The notes beneath the pieces were generated by a model. It saw only the letters and a list, made by a program, of their open reading frames with translations. It did not search any database and had not been told where the DNA came from. Shown one piece after another: positions 22,122 to 31,411 of a DNA stretch of 43,170 nucleotides. Position numbers and translations under genes: made by a program. The first letter of the stretch is position 1; every line of letters starts with the position of its first letter. The stretch is from a virus, in the IMG/VR virus record IMGVR_UViG_3300024518_003578, positions 1 to 43,170 of that record; one strand, 5' to 3'.

Positions 22122-22453
22122 GAGGACGAAAGACGAAGGTGTCAGTATTAGAGCGGGTAGAAGGCGAACGTAACGCCGCCGGCGAAGCAGGGGAATCCTG
22201 GGAGGGCGCAAAAGGCGGCGGGACCATAGACGTTGTAATACGCGCCTTGTCAGTTGCGAAAGTAGCCGCGCTGAATCAGGCGGATCCCGGCCAAGTCTTC
22301 ACCAACAGCTTTTCGATAATCTTCCGTCCGGGTTTTGATATTAACGTTGATGACAGGTTGGTTGACAGCAAGGACAATCAGTATGTGATCCAGCATGTGA
22401 GACCGTATAACAGTCACACAGAGACGATTGCCGGGATAACTAATTTACAATAG
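22118..22453 (+). CDS. Head closure (head-tail joining) protein
   Basis: 111 aa from ATG 22118 in an ATGA overlap with the connector; upstream in-frame starts lack context. It has the small beta-barrel pattern of Phage_H_T_join proteins: K-V-S-V-L-E-R-V, an exposed loop, then D-D-R-L-V-D-S-K-D-N-Q-Y-V-I-Q-H-V-R-P and a final I-T-N-L. It plugs the connector after packaging and provides the tail docking surface. Assignment rests mainly on gene order plus this fold-like pattern. Confidence 0.65.
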   Translation: MRGRKTKVSVLERVEGERNAAGEAGESWEGAKGGGTIDVVIRALSVAKVAALNQADPGQVFTNSFSIIFRPGFDINVDDRLVDSKDNQYVIQHVRPYNSHTETIAGITNLQ

Positions 22454-22463
22454 GGGGGGAGCG

Positions 22464-22634
22464 ATGCAGATACAGCAGATAACAGAAGAGGCGCATAATA
22501 CAGCGCTATTGACTTTTGTAGCAGGCAGACAAGAGCTATTATATTATCGCTCCAGGATGCCGGTATTGGAGCAGCAGATCAAGGAACTTACGCAAAAGAT
22601 ACAGATGCTTGAATCGTTGCCAAAGGAAGAATAA
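22464..22634 (+). CDS. 56-residue coiled-coil protein
   Basis: Below the usual length cut-off but well supported: a GGGGGGAG ribosome site before ATG 22464, and its TAA overlaps the next ATG (TAATG). The C-terminal half is a clean helix with heptads (V-L-E-Q-Q-I-K-E-L-T-Q-K-I-Q-M-L-E). The N-terminus MQIQQITEEAHNTALLTF is also helical. Possibly an assembly factor for the neck; no family recognised. Confidence 0.6.
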   Translation: MQIQQITEEAHNTALLTFVAGRQELLYYRSRMPVLEQQIKELTQKIQMLESLPKEE

Positions 22635-23302
22635 TGGCGATAGGGCAGCTCACATTCGAGGCTTTGCGATGGGCGTTGGCGAATGACAGCGGATTGACCA
22701 CACCAGCCAACTCCAGTACGACTACTACGGGAACGGGATCGGCCGGGTCGGCAGCACTCACGGTAGCAGCAACTACGAGTTTTTCTGTGGGGCATGGTAT
22801 AAAGGTTGACAATGCCGGAACAGGCGGCTCTACTCTGGCGACGTGGATAACGGCTATCAACAGCCTCGTGTTGACGCTCAACGATAAGATAATAACCGCT
22901 GTTACATCTCAAGCAGTATCGCATGATGATCGGGCTATCGTGCCAGCGAATCAGATTATACCAGCGACAGGAAATCTGCCAGTGGTCTTTCCTACAATAG
23001 TTCTCAGAATGACTGGCGCGGAAGCCTGGGATTTTACCGACTCCATGAGTGGTGAGCTATCATTATTTACTTACACGCAATCAGAGCCACGCGGGGCAGG
23101 ACAGCCCATGACGGTATTGAACTTGATCAGCGATAGGATCAAGTCAATACTGCACAAACAGGAAGAGAGTATTTCCAATGGAGCGATTCGAGTGCAGGGA
23201 CTACGAGAAGTATTCAGAAATGGGGTTATCCCTGAAATAGATGTATCCGAAACAACACACAGCCAGGCGTTACGCTATGAATACATAGTAAATCTGGCAT
23301 GA
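22634..23302 (+). CDS. Probable tail terminator protein with beta insertion
   Basis: 222 aa. The N-terminal helix (L-T-F-E-A-L-R-W-A-L-A) is followed by a Ser/Thr/Gly-rich inserted segment (about 22-95). The C-terminal half then reads as a tail-completion fold: V-V-F-P-T-I-V-L-R-M, L-F-T-Y-T-Q-S-E-P-R, N-L-I-S-D-R-I-K-S-I-L-H-K and a strand Q-A-L-R-Y-E-Y-I-V-N-L. The order between head closure and major tail protein matches a tail terminator. The insertion is larger than usual. Confidence 0.62.
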   Translation: MAIGQLTFEALRWALANDSGLTTPANSSTTTTGTGSAGSAALTVAATTSFSVGHGIKVDNAGTGGSTLATWITAINSLVLTLNDKIITAVTSQAVSHDDRAIVPANQIIPATGNLPVVFPTIVLRMTGAEAWDFTDSMSGELSLFTYTQSEPRGAGQPMTVLNLISDRIKSILHKQEESISNGAIRVQGLREVFRNGVIPEIDVSETTHSQALRYEYIVNLA

Positions 23303-23315
23303 AGGAGGCCATAAA

Positions 23316-23840
23316 ATGGCTGATGAAAATGTTGGCTTAACAGGGCAATTATTCGCCCATGCTTCCGCTGTAACTAATGCAGCGGCTAACGAAATTGCAG
23401 AGTTCCGAGCAGGCTGGACGGTGGCGTTGGAAGAGACTTTCGCTGAATGGTATGGGCAGAGTATTGCCAGAAAAGCGGCCATCTTGACACAGCTAGATAT
23501 AAATATCAGTATAGCAGAAGTGGCGTTCAAACCTAACATCTTTGATAACGCTCAGGCTTTCGGTATTTACAATATAACTGTAGGGGCAACGCCTATCAAG
23601 AGCGTTGGAGCAGAGGCGGCTACGAGTTATGATTTTTCAGCGACAGCCGGTGCTCCAAAAGAGATGCAGTATCTGGTTGAATGCCAGCTTGACGGCAAGA
23701 CATTCCAGGCTTTCGCTCCCACTGCGAAGATTATGACACCCACGATTAACTTCACGAATCAGGATTTTGTCGTTATGAATGTGGACTTGATTTTGTATGG
23801 AGCCACGGGCAGCCTTCTGACCTTGATTCACGAAACTTAA
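23316..23840 (+). CDS. Major tail tube protein
   Basis: 174 aa with an AAGGAGG ribosome site. The sequence begins with a strand pair, then E-T-F-A-E-W-Y-G-Q-S-I-A-R-K and I-S-I-A-E-V-A-F-K. It ends with KIMTPTINFTNQDFVVMNVDLI, the tube-fold C-terminal strands. Its place before chaperones and tape measure supports a tube role. It is the short paralog of the next gene, sharing the EWYGQSIARK and IxExAF elements and the F-x-x-x-D-F-V-V end. It probably forms most of the tube. Confidence 0.78.
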   Translation: MADENVGLTGQLFAHASAVTNAAANEIAEFRAGWTVALEETFAEWYGQSIARKAAILTQLDINISIAEVAFKPNIFDNAQAFGIYNITVGATPIKSVGAEAATSYDFSATAGAPKEMQYLVECQLDGKTFQAFAPTAKIMTPTINFTNQDFVVMNVDLILYGATGSLLTLIHET

Positions 23841-23876
23841 ACACCTTCTCTGAGAAGGCAAAAGGAAGGTGAGATC

Positions 23877-26135
23877 ATGGCGACCGAACACGTCGCATTA
23901 AACGGGAAGCTATATGCCGCAGAGACATCGGAGACTATTCTGAATACGTCTGATTTTCAGATAGCCGATTACCGGGGCGGCTATGACCTGTCTATTGCGG
24001 AAACTTTTGCTGAATGGTACGGGCAATCCATCGCTAGAAAGCAAGTTGTCCAGATACAGCAGGATCCCGGCATGACTATCTCCGAGGTGGCGTTCAGGGT
24101 GGATACGCTTGCCGAACTCATGGGCATCGATCCTGAACGCATGGCGGCACGAAAAGCTGTAACTGCCATCGTCCAGGGCGGCACAGAGGCCACGCTCACA
24201 ACAGCATCAGAGACAGACGAAGCCTTTGAGGATAATGAGCAAATAGTTGTCTCGGATCGGTTGGGAAGATTCAAGGAAGGATATATTGACGGGACGCCGA
24301 CTGACACATCCGCTGACGTAGATAACGGCTCCGGGGCTGTAGTTGCCAATATAGACGATATAGGCATCATGGCGGACATTAATTCGGCAACGCCGCAGTA
24401 TTTCACCAGGGCGGATAACGTGCTTCTGGATATAGGCGCAGCCCAGGACTACTCATGCTCCATCTGGTTTGAACGGGATCGACAGACGGCGACAGAAGTA
24501 TTGATGGCAAAGACAAGCGATCAGTCAGGCACAGCCGCCGGCACAACAGCGGGATGGGTGCTTTATATCGACGTGAGCGGCATTCTGCATTTCGCCGTGA
24601 ATGACGGTACAGACGCGTATATCATCAACGGCACAACGTCAATCCCAGAAAGCGAAATGCACAATGTTGTCGTGACTTATGATGAATCTGACGCGTCAAA
24701 CTGCAAGATTTATCTGGATGGGTATGATGATACTGCATCCAAAACCGGGACGCTGGCCAGTATTGACGACTGCTCCAACGCTCTGGTATTCAGTATAGGC
24801 GCAGAATCTGACGGCGGAGTTCCTTTCGATGGCAAGATCGCAGGGGCGGCGGTGTGGGACGACACTGTTCTAACGGCTGCCAATGCGCTCACAATAGCCA
24901 CGACTCCATTAAGTGAGCCAACCGGTAGCCCTGATGCCTGGTGGACGTTCTATGGGTTGGCAGCGGCTACTACGCTGGATGACGAGGCTACTGCTGCAAA
25001 CTCTCTGGATCTCACTTTAGTTGGCGGGACTACCACCAATTTCGGGACGCATTCGCGAGTTACCAAAGCATTGTTGACGGCAAATCTCCTGGGCTTCGAT
25101 CAGTTGGTTGACAATCACGGGATCGGTGGTTGGTCGGCAGGCGATGCCGCAAGCCAGATCAAGAAGGACAAGCAACGCCGGAAATTTGGCAATACGTCGC
25201 TGCGGGTAGGAAACACTGACGCGACTCAGGCATTTGCCAGAGCTACAGTCACGACCATCGCTGCTATTGAGTACCATTTCCACGGCTGGTTTTTCGCTCC
25301 TGTTACACCGTCAGGGGCTGCTCAACTGGTTGACGTTGACGGCACCGCCGCTCTGGGGATCACAGTGACCCAGGCAGGGGCTACTACTGCCGGAGCGTGG
25401 TACGAGATAGAGTTTGACTTCGAGGCTGCTGATACTTCCACGACAATAGATCTGGGAAGTGGGTCGGCTACTAATGCGGAGTATGGCTACTGGGATTCTG
25501 TACAGCTATACAAGAACTACGTTGACACTGGCGGATTCGAGACTAATTACGCTGGTAGTGATTGGGCTTTGACTGGCGTACCTACTTCAGAAGACGACGC
25601 CGATACAGATGAAGACTCAGGAACTTTTAGCTACAGTATCAACAGCGACGATCCAGCCACAAAATACATCAGCCAGGATGTAACTCTTGTGGCTGGCATT
25701 GATTATACATTTACTGGACGGGTAAAATGCGGTACTGCTGACTCCGGGGTAGTCGTGCTGTCGGGAGCGCAGGCGACCACTACAACACTGGATAATGGAG
25801 CTGATACAACCAACTGGGTCACTGTCAGGAACAGATTCACAGCCGCCACAACCACGCTTACCATCAAGATATACGGCGATGGCGCGGAGGCTTTCTTTGA
25901 TAACTTCTCGGTGAGCAAGATCAATGAACGGCAGTACGATTTCAACGATCTGGTAACTATGCCTACAATCCAGTTCATGCTTCAATATACCGATGCCAAC
26001 GCAAAAACCAATCAGATATACTATGCCACGGCAAAGATAACCCTGGGAGAAATTGGCTTTGCTAATGAGGATTTTGTCGTCCATGATGTGAATGTAATCC
26101 CACTAAGTGGCTTCACCTATATTGTCGAGGACTAA
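23877..26135 (+). CDS. Tail tube paralog carrying LamG/CBM-like insertion
   Basis: 752 aa. Residues 1-85 and about 660-752 match the two ends of the 174-residue tube protein just upstream (ETFAEWYGQSIARK; ITLGEIGFANEDFVVHDVNV). About 570 residues sit between them. The first inserted part (about 180-345) looks like a LamG/concanavalin domain: CSIWFERDRQ, GWVLYIDVSG, HNVVVTYDES, IYLDGYDD, FDGKIAGAAVWDD. Next come two beta-sandwich CBM4/9-like segments (W-S-A-G-D-A-A-S-Q; G-T-F-S-Y-S-I-N-S-D-D-P). It is probably a minor tube subunit displaying glycan-binding domains on the tail surface. Confidence 0.8.
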   Translation: MATEHVALNGKLYAAETSETILNTSDFQIADYRGGYDLSIAETFAEWYGQSIARKQVVQIQQDPGMTISEVAFRVDTLAELMGIDPERMAARKAVTAIVQGGTEATLTTASETDEAFEDNEQIVVSDRLGRFKEGYIDGTPTDTSADVDNGSGAVVANIDDIGIMADINSATPQYFTRADNVLLDIGAAQDYSCSIWFERDRQTATEVLMAKTSDQSGTAAGTTAGWVLYIDVSGILHFAVNDGTDAYIINGTTSIPESEMHNVVVTYDESDASNCKIYLDGYDDTASKTGTLASIDDCSNALVFSIGAESDGGVPFDGKIAGAAVWDDTVLTAANALTIATTPLSEPTGSPDAWWTFYGLAAATTLDDEATAANSLDLTLVGGTTTNFGTHSRVTKALLTANLLGFDQLVDNHGIGGWSAGDAASQIKKDKQRRKFGNTSLRVGNTDATQAFARATVTTIAAIEYHFHGWFFAPVTPSGAAQLVDVDGTAALGITVTQAGATTAGAWYEIEFDFEAADTSTTIDLGSGSATNAEYGYWDSVQLYKNYVDTGGFETNYAGSDWALTGVPTSEDDADTDEDSGTFSYSINSDDPATKYISQDVTLVAGIDYTFTGRVKCGTADSGVVVLSGAQATTTTLDNGADTTNWVTVRNRFTAATTTLTIKIYGDGAEAFFDNFSVSKINERQYDFNDLVTMPTIQFMLQYTDANAKTNQIYYATAKITLGEIGFANEDFVVHDVNVIPLSGFTYIVED

Positions 26136-26136
26136 T

Positions 26137-26517
26137 ATGCCAGATGACATGGAAGGCCTCAAAGACGTCTTGAAAGAATTGAAAGAGGCCGGGGGTGACA
26201 TCGTTAAGGGTGTTGCTGGTGGGATGCAGATGGCCGTCATAGCCACTTCGTCTCATATCAAGCGCGGATACAACCGACCAAATACAGGCAAAGGCTTTGC
26301 CAACCAGACAGGGCGCTTGAGAGCCAGTATAGGGCAGGCAGTGATAATAACTCGACGTGGTGTTATTGGCGTGGTTTATGCTGGTACTTCGTATGCTATA
26401 TACGTTGAGTTTAGATGGTCAGGGAAATATGCCTATCTCTGGCCGGGTGTAATTGACATGCGAAAGACGATTATAGAGTTGCTTGAAAAAGGAGCAAAGA
26501 AAGGACTTAAAGGATGA
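26137..26517 (+). CDS. Tail completion / HK97 gp10-like protein
   Basis: 126 aa from ATG 26137 behind CGAGGA. The helical start (MEGLKDVLKELKEAGGDIVKG) is followed by G-R-L-R-A-S-I-G, V-Y-A-G-T-S-Y-A-I-Y-V-E-F and P-G-V-I-D-M-R-K-T-I. This R-L-R-x-S-I ... Y-A-x-x-V-E-F pattern is the HK97 gp10 / minor tail protein signature. It normally lies upstream of the tube gene, so here its order is slightly shifted. It overlaps the next gene by ATGA. Confidence 0.8.
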   Translation: MPDDMEGLKDVLKELKEAGGDIVKGVAGGMQMAVIATSSHIKRGYNRPNTGKGFANQTGRLRASIGQAVIITRRGVIGVVYAGTSYAIYVEFRWSGKYAYLWPGVIDMRKTIIELLEKGAKKGLKG

Positions 26518-26894
26518 GTTTTTTGGAGCTATTGCAGCCACAAGGTGATAAGGCGACTCTTAATGAGATTATCGAGGTAAAAAAGCTATTGCCGTCACGA
26601 GTCGTGGCAAATATCCCGGCTTGTTTGTATGACGGAAACGGTGATCTTGATGAAGAGGTGTTGGTTATTCTCTGCACTATACTGGCCAGACGCGAAAACA
26701 AGGATATGACCACACAAGAGGTCGGAGATCGCATAGGCAATCAGACGGCCGACTTGTTGGAACCTATCATCAAGGATTTGCTCTACTTCTATACCACGAA
26801 TACCAAGGAAGAAATAGAAGAGCGGTACGCTGATGCTCAAGAAGATGCGCCAGAGCAGGAGGTCAGCGAGCCGGTAGAGGACCCTACGGAATAG
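26514..26894 (+). CDS. Probable tail assembly chaperone
   Basis: 126 aa. Helical, with an acidic C-terminal tail (EDAPEQEVSEPVEDPTE). Its location between tail completion protein and tape measure is the usual gpG position. A -1 frameshift into the next frame would be possible between 26834 and 26894, but I find no canonical slippery heptamer there. The following gene has its own ribosome site. So the classic gpG-gpGT fusion is not evident here. Confidence 0.65.
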   Translation: MSFLELLQPQGDKATLNEIIEVKKLLPSRVVANIPACLYDGNGDLDEEVLVILCTILARRENKDMTTQEVGDRIGNQTADLLEPIIKDLLYFYTTNTKEEIEERYADAQEDAPEQEVSEPVEDPTE

Positions 26895-26908
26895 AGGAGC
26901 AATTCCAG

Positions 26909-27139
26909 ATGCTCGATGAGATAGCCTTTAACCTTCTGGAGCTTGGATATACGCAACAGGAGATTATGGACAGCGAGGTCACTTTCCTGATGGGATACGC
27001 CATAAAGAAGATGGAGCGCAACAAGCAAGCACAGGAAGCAACACAGCCAACTGATAAAGACGGATGGCAGACAAGCGGAAATAAACGGCGGAAGACAATG
27101 ACTTCTCAACAGGCACTTGCAAAGGTGCGAGGCAAATAA
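26909..27139 (+). CDS. Second tail assembly chaperone-like protein
   Basis: 76 aa behind GAGGAG, in the -1 frame relative to the previous gene. The first half is helical, with L-L-E-L-G-Y-T-Q-Q-E-I-M-D-S-E-V-T-F-L-M-G-Y-A, resembling the T part of gpGT and gp26-like chaperones that precede tape measure genes. The second half is highly charged and disordered. The stop abuts the tape measure start. Confidence 0.6.
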   Translation: MLDEIAFNLLELGYTQQEIMDSEVTFLMGYAIKKMERNKQAQEATQPTDKDGWQTSGNKRRKTMTSQQALAKVRGK

Positions 27140-29842
27140 ATGCTTATACGCAATCTGGGAACGCTGAACGCAAATATTACGGCGGACACCAAACAACTTA
27201 CTAAGGACTTAAAGCAAGGTGATAAGCAATTTAAGGGCTTTAGTGAAAATACGACTAAACGGCTAAAAACTGTTGGAATAGCAATGGCTGGCGTAGGAGT
27301 CGCAGTTACTGGAGCATTGACCAAGCTCATTTTTGATGCTGGCAAAGCTGGCGACGCCTTTGATAAGATGTCTCTTAGGACGGGAGAATCCGTCGAAGCA
27401 TTATCGGGCTTGAAGTTTGCCGCAGAAATTTCAGGGTCAACAATGGGTGACGTTGAAATAGGATTGCGGCGACTTGCTGCCAATATGCTGGATTTTTCCC
27501 AGGGAACAGGAGAGGCTAAGAAATCCTTTGAATCATTGGGGATTAGTGTCTTAGATCAAAATGGGCAACTCCGCTCCAGTGTTGATGTGATGCTTGACGT
27601 TTCAGACGGACTAAATACTCTGTCGTCTGAATCCGAAAAAACCGCTATAGCTCAAGATCTATTTGGCAGAAGTGGGCAGAAATTACTTCCTCTATTCAAA
27701 GAGGGGAGTGAGGGCATAAACACACTCACGGATAGGGCGCGCGAGCTAGGTCTGGTTATGTCTACAGAAGCTGCCACCGCATCCGCCGAATTTGAGGATC
27801 GATTGACCGAGTTGACGGGTAGTGTGAAGATGGCAGGATTTGAGTTAGCACAGGTTTTGCTGCCTACAATCACGAGCCTCATAGAGAAATTAACAGATCT
27901 AACAGGCTGGTTCAGCAGGCTAACAGATAACCAACAAAAGATGATAGGATGGGGAACGGCTATCACCGGCGCTTTTTCTGTTATCGCCGGGGGGATGCTT
28001 TTAGTTCTGCCGAAAATACCCTTAATGATAACGGGCTTGACATCTCTCCTTGCCCTTGCCCCAGCATTGCCGATAACAGCGGGTATAATAGCGTTAGGAG
28101 CGGCAATAACTATAGGCGTGCTTGAGATAAGAAAATTCAACAAAGAACTTGATTTGATGACTGCTCGCAAAATTCACGGTTTGGCATTGAAAGAACAGGC
28201 AGAGGCAATGCGCGAGTTGGTGGAAGCTGTACAGGGCGCCAATAAAAATTTTATGGCCTCCGAAGTTGCCCTCACTAATGCCGCTCGTGGTACTGAGCGT
28301 CTGGCGGCAATTACAAAGATACTGGGAGATGATATAGTCGTCGCTGACGGGGCGATTGCGAAGATAAAAGTTGCACTGGGTAGTAGCGATGGCTATATCA
28401 GCGTTACTGATGCCGCCGAAAAAGTTACAAAGGCACTTGCCGGTATCACTGATACCGCAACCACTAATACCTCGGTTTTCAAGAGCGTTGTTGAGGCAAT
28501 ATTCAATCCGGTTGCTGCGTTTTCAACACTAATGAAAAACCTCACTGGCGAAATGATCGGATTTAATCAAGCATCATTTGCGTTTCTTGATGCTGGCAAG
28601 TTGATGTTGCCGACAATACAGGAGAGGGCGGCGGCACTTAAAGCGGAAAATGACGCACTTAGAGCACAAGGAATTGCACTCAGAGAACCGCTCGATTTGT
28701 TGAAGTTGACAAAAGAAGAAAAGAAGGCTATGGCGAAACTTGAAATGGACATAGCTCTCGATAAGGATCGACAGGCTGAAAGAGACGAAGAAATACGGCA
28801 GCAGGAAATCTCCGGACTACATATAGAACAACGTGCTTTGGAAATGGGTATAGAAGCTGACGAAGATGCAGCCAGGGCAAAGGAGCAAACTCAACAGATT
28901 CGACAGAAAGTAGTCGATGATTATGAGAATTTAATGAAACGCCGCGTCACGATAGACGAAAAAAGCTGGTTAGAAATTAGCAATGTGACAGCTAGAGGCG
29001 TTAATGCTCTGAACAATTCGTATCTTTCAATCGTTGATATGTGGCGCACTCTGACGGGAGATCAGCGAGAGTTCCACGACACATGGCTATCCGATATGAC
29101 TCTTTGGGTAACTAATATAGCTAGTTTATTAAACGATCTTACAACGGTCTGGAAGAGCGCCGTGACGATCATCAATAAGGTTGCGAGCTTTTTACCCGGC
29201 GGCGGTGGCGGTGGCGCAACGGATCTAGCTGGGGCATTGGGTGGCGGAGGCGGTGGAATAGGGACGCTTGGCAAGATAGGCGGAACAGCGAGCGGTATTG
29301 GAGCAGTCCTGGGCAAGATAGGCGGCGGGATCAAGGCGGGGGCTGGAGCGGCTGCGGGTGGAATAGCAAGCGCTGCCGGTGCCGCTGCTCCTATAGCACT
29401 TGCTCTGGCACCTTTCCTGGCATTTGGCGCGGCTGCTTTTGGTCTATCGAAACTGAATGACATTCCTACGCTTGGTCATGTGTTCGGGCCGGGTACTCCG
29501 AATCTTAGTCTGGCAGGGACAGGAAATACTGTAAGTGATGAATTACGCCGGATACGCAATGAGCAGTTTCGCCAAACGGCTCCTTTCCTATCAACACGCA
29601 ATACATTGCCATCACTGTTGGGCCGAGGCGGGCCGGAAGATATTCTTTCTCGTGAATTTGGTCTGGCCGGACAAGGCGGTCAGGCTGGCGGGGCTGCGGG
29701 AGTCGAACGCATTGTATCTGTATTGAACCAGATATTGCAGGCACTTCAATCCGATCAAATGAGTCCTGTGAGTCAACGACAGATAGGCAGCGCACTATGG
29801 GAGCTTGTTGGTCCATCAGCACGGGCGGGAGGTTTTGTCTAA
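27140..29842 (+). CDS. Tail tape measure protein
   Basis: 900 aa. The N-terminus (MLIRNLGTLNANITADTKQL) leads into a helical F-K-G-F-S-E-N-T-T-K-R-L-K-T-V-G-I-A-M-A-G-V-G segment and the PhageMin_Tail pattern (L-S-G-L-K-F-A-A-E-I-S-G-S; L-F-G-R-S-G-Q-K-L-L-P-L). Residues about 270-335 hold several hydrophobic helices that could insert in the host membrane. Residues about 670-780 are rich in Gly and Ala. It sets tail length: about 0.15 nm per residue gives roughly 135 nm, before any C-terminal processing. No lytic domain is visible. Confidence 0.92.
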   Translation: MLIRNLGTLNANITADTKQLTKDLKQGDKQFKGFSENTTKRLKTVGIAMAGVGVAVTGALTKLIFDAGKAGDAFDKMSLRTGESVEALSGLKFAAEISGSTMGDVEIGLRRLAANMLDFSQGTGEAKKSFESLGISVLDQNGQLRSSVDVMLDVSDGLNTLSSESEKTAIAQDLFGRSGQKLLPLFKEGSEGINTLTDRARELGLVMSTEAATASAEFEDRLTELTGSVKMAGFELAQVLLPTITSLIEKLTDLTGWFSRLTDNQQKMIGWGTAITGAFSVIAGGMLLVLPKIPLMITGLTSLLALAPALPITAGIIALGAAITIGVLEIRKFNKELDLMTARKIHGLALKEQAEAMRELVEAVQGANKNFMASEVALTNAARGTERLAAITKILGDDIVVADGAIAKIKVALGSSDGYISVTDAAEKVTKALAGITDTATTNTSVFKSVVEAIFNPVAAFSTLMKNLTGEMIGFNQASFAFLDAGKLMLPTIQERAAALKAENDALRAQGIALREPLDLLKLTKEEKKAMAKLEMDIALDKDRQAERDEEIRQQEISGLHIEQRALEMGIEADEDAARAKEQTQQIRQKVVDDYENLMKRRVTIDEKSWLEISNVTARGVNALNNSYLSIVDMWRTLTGDQREFHDTWLSDMTLWVTNIASLLNDLTTVWKSAVTIINKVASFLPGGGGGGATDLAGALGGGGGGIGTLGKIGGTASGIGAVLGKIGGGIKAGAGAAAGGIASAAGAAAPIALALAPFLAFGAAAFGLSKLNDIPTLGHVFGPGTPNLSLAGTGNTVSDELRRIRNEQFRQTAPFLSTRNTLPSLLGRGGPEDILSREFGLAGQGGQAGGAAGVERIVSVLNQILQALQSDQMSPVSQRQIGSALWELVGPSARAGGFV

Positions 29843-31411
29843 ATGGCTGTCAATTTCTATTTACTGGATAACGCAGGCTATTATACGGAGTTTGACGATC
29901 TGCACAACGTCACTGCATGGACAGCGGAGGACGGCACTGTAACGCGCACATTGAACCAAGATACTGTAAACCAGCCAACACATCCAAAGTGCATGAAGGT
30001 CGTCTCTACAACTGATGGCAAGGGCGTCTATATTGACGTTACCGGGTTGACCGTAGACGAGACGCACGTTGTGGAGTTCGATTACAAGATAGATGCCACT
30101 CAGGAAATAGATTGGGTGATATACGACCAGACCAATGGCGCGCCTATCGCTTCGGGAACGCTGGATGTTACCGCAAACTGGCTGGGCTTTTATCGGGAAG
30201 TCACGACGCCGACTGCATGTGTGACAATCAGGTTATTTCTCCGGGCTGGGACAGCTACATCGGTGGCTTTTTATATAGATAATATCGGTTGTCGCGGGAA
30301 TGTGATCAAGGAAGATGCGGAATCCGCGTCTTATAATCGCTCTTTCGCACGTCAGAGCAATACGCATATAACCGAGCGCGGTGTTATCGTCGAGGATTCC
30401 TCACTTTCAAGAATGCTCTTCCCGCTGCATTGGGAATATCTGACCAATACTCAATTCGCCAGTCTTATCAAGTTCGCTCGCTCGCGAGGTCAGTCATATT
30501 TTAATGATGGCAATTTGCCACAGTTGGTTATTAAGCAGCAGGCATATACCGAGACTCAGTATACTTATTCGGGGATCACTAACCCATCAGGAACGCATGT
30601 TGCCTATTATGACACTGATGTAGATCTCCCCAATGCTGAGGGAGATTTTCAGACGACTGAATTTTCTACAGCAAATTATGGGGCGGTGGATGGAAACGAT
30701 TCGAACTCAGTAGATACCAGCATAACAACCTCATCTAATATCAAGAAATATATCTATCACCATTTTGTAATAGACATCTCAGGCGAATATTCTGTAATAG
30801 ATGGCATCCAGCGGTTCAAGGTAAAATACGTTGGAGAGTGTGACGATCTGTCGGATAATGATGTGAACGGCGTAGTGGTATATGCCTGGAACGGATCAAA
30901 CTGGATGCGTATAGGCGATTCGGCCAGCAAGGACAAGACAACCATCGACTACAGCACAGACGAGCCGGTGCAAGCCCAGGACTTTATCGACATAGGCGAT
31001 CAGACGGTGGCTATATTGGTTCGCTCCAGAGGACACAAAGGGTCTAGTGGCAACCTGACACTCAAGAGTTATTACATATCGGTATGGATCAACCAGGACA
31101 TGGGATCTGGAGTCAAACTCCTGTCGGAAGTCACGCTTGATTCAGGCGGAGACGTTGTTGAAGTGAAAAACATTACCGATGACAACGTGCTGACGCTTGG
31201 GACTGAGTACGAAATAGGCGATGGGCTGGATAATATAAAAGCCATGAGCGAAGACGCTGGAGATATAATCCAGGTCACTTACAATCCCCGCTTGAAAGTA
31301 ACTCAGGCGGCATCACTATCCGATCAATGGATCGGCACAGGCACACCAACAACACCGCCCCGGACTGCCGATCTGGGCCTGCAGTCTGTTGACGTATTGA
31401 CGGAGGACTGA
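29843..31411 (+). CDS. Tail tip protein (distal tail type) with CBM-like domain
   Basis: 522 aa, directly following the tape measure, where distal tail protein is expected. Residues 20-150 look like a carbohydrate-binding beta sandwich (W-T-A-E-D-G-T-V-T-R; HVVEFDYKID; FYIDNIGCRG). Residues 150-240 have an R-S-F-A-R ... PLHWEYLTNTQFASLIKFAR segment, then a long beta-rich part with I-K-K-Y-I-Y-H-H-F-V-I-D. The end I-Q-V-T-Y-N-P-R resembles the core of tail tip structural proteins. It may bind host-surface sugars. Confidence 0.6.
   Translation: MAVNFYLLDNAGYYTEFDDLHNVTAWTAEDGTVTRTLNQDTVNQPTHPKCMKVVSTTDGKGVYIDVTGLTVDETHVVEFDYKIDATQEIDWVIYDQTNGAPIASGTLDVTANWLGFYREVTTPTACVTIRLFLRAGTATSVAFYIDNIGCRGNVIKEDAESASYNRSFARQSNTHITERGVIVEDSSLSRMLFPLHWEYLTNTQFASLIKFARSRGQSYFNDGNLPQLVIKQQAYTETQYTYSGITNPSGTHVAYYDTDVDLPNAEGDFQTTEFSTANYGAVDGNDSNSVDTSITTSSNIKKYIYHHFVIDISGEYSVIDGIQRFKVKYVGECDDLSDNDVNGVVVYAWNGSNWMRIGDSASKDKTTIDYSTDEPVQAQDFIDIGDQTVAILVRSRGHKGSSGNLTLKSYYISVWINQDMGSGVKLLSEVTLDSGGDVVEVKNITDDNVLTLGTEYEIGDGLDNIKAMSEDAGDIIQVTYNPRLKVTQAASLSDQWIGTGTPTTPPRTADLGLQSVDVLTED

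Noticed and set aside
26834-26894. Programmed -1 frameshift joining the two tail assembly chaperones
   Set aside because: The -1 frame is open across this region, but no X-XXY-YYZ slippery heptamer is in register and the second gene has its own GAGGAG ribosome site.
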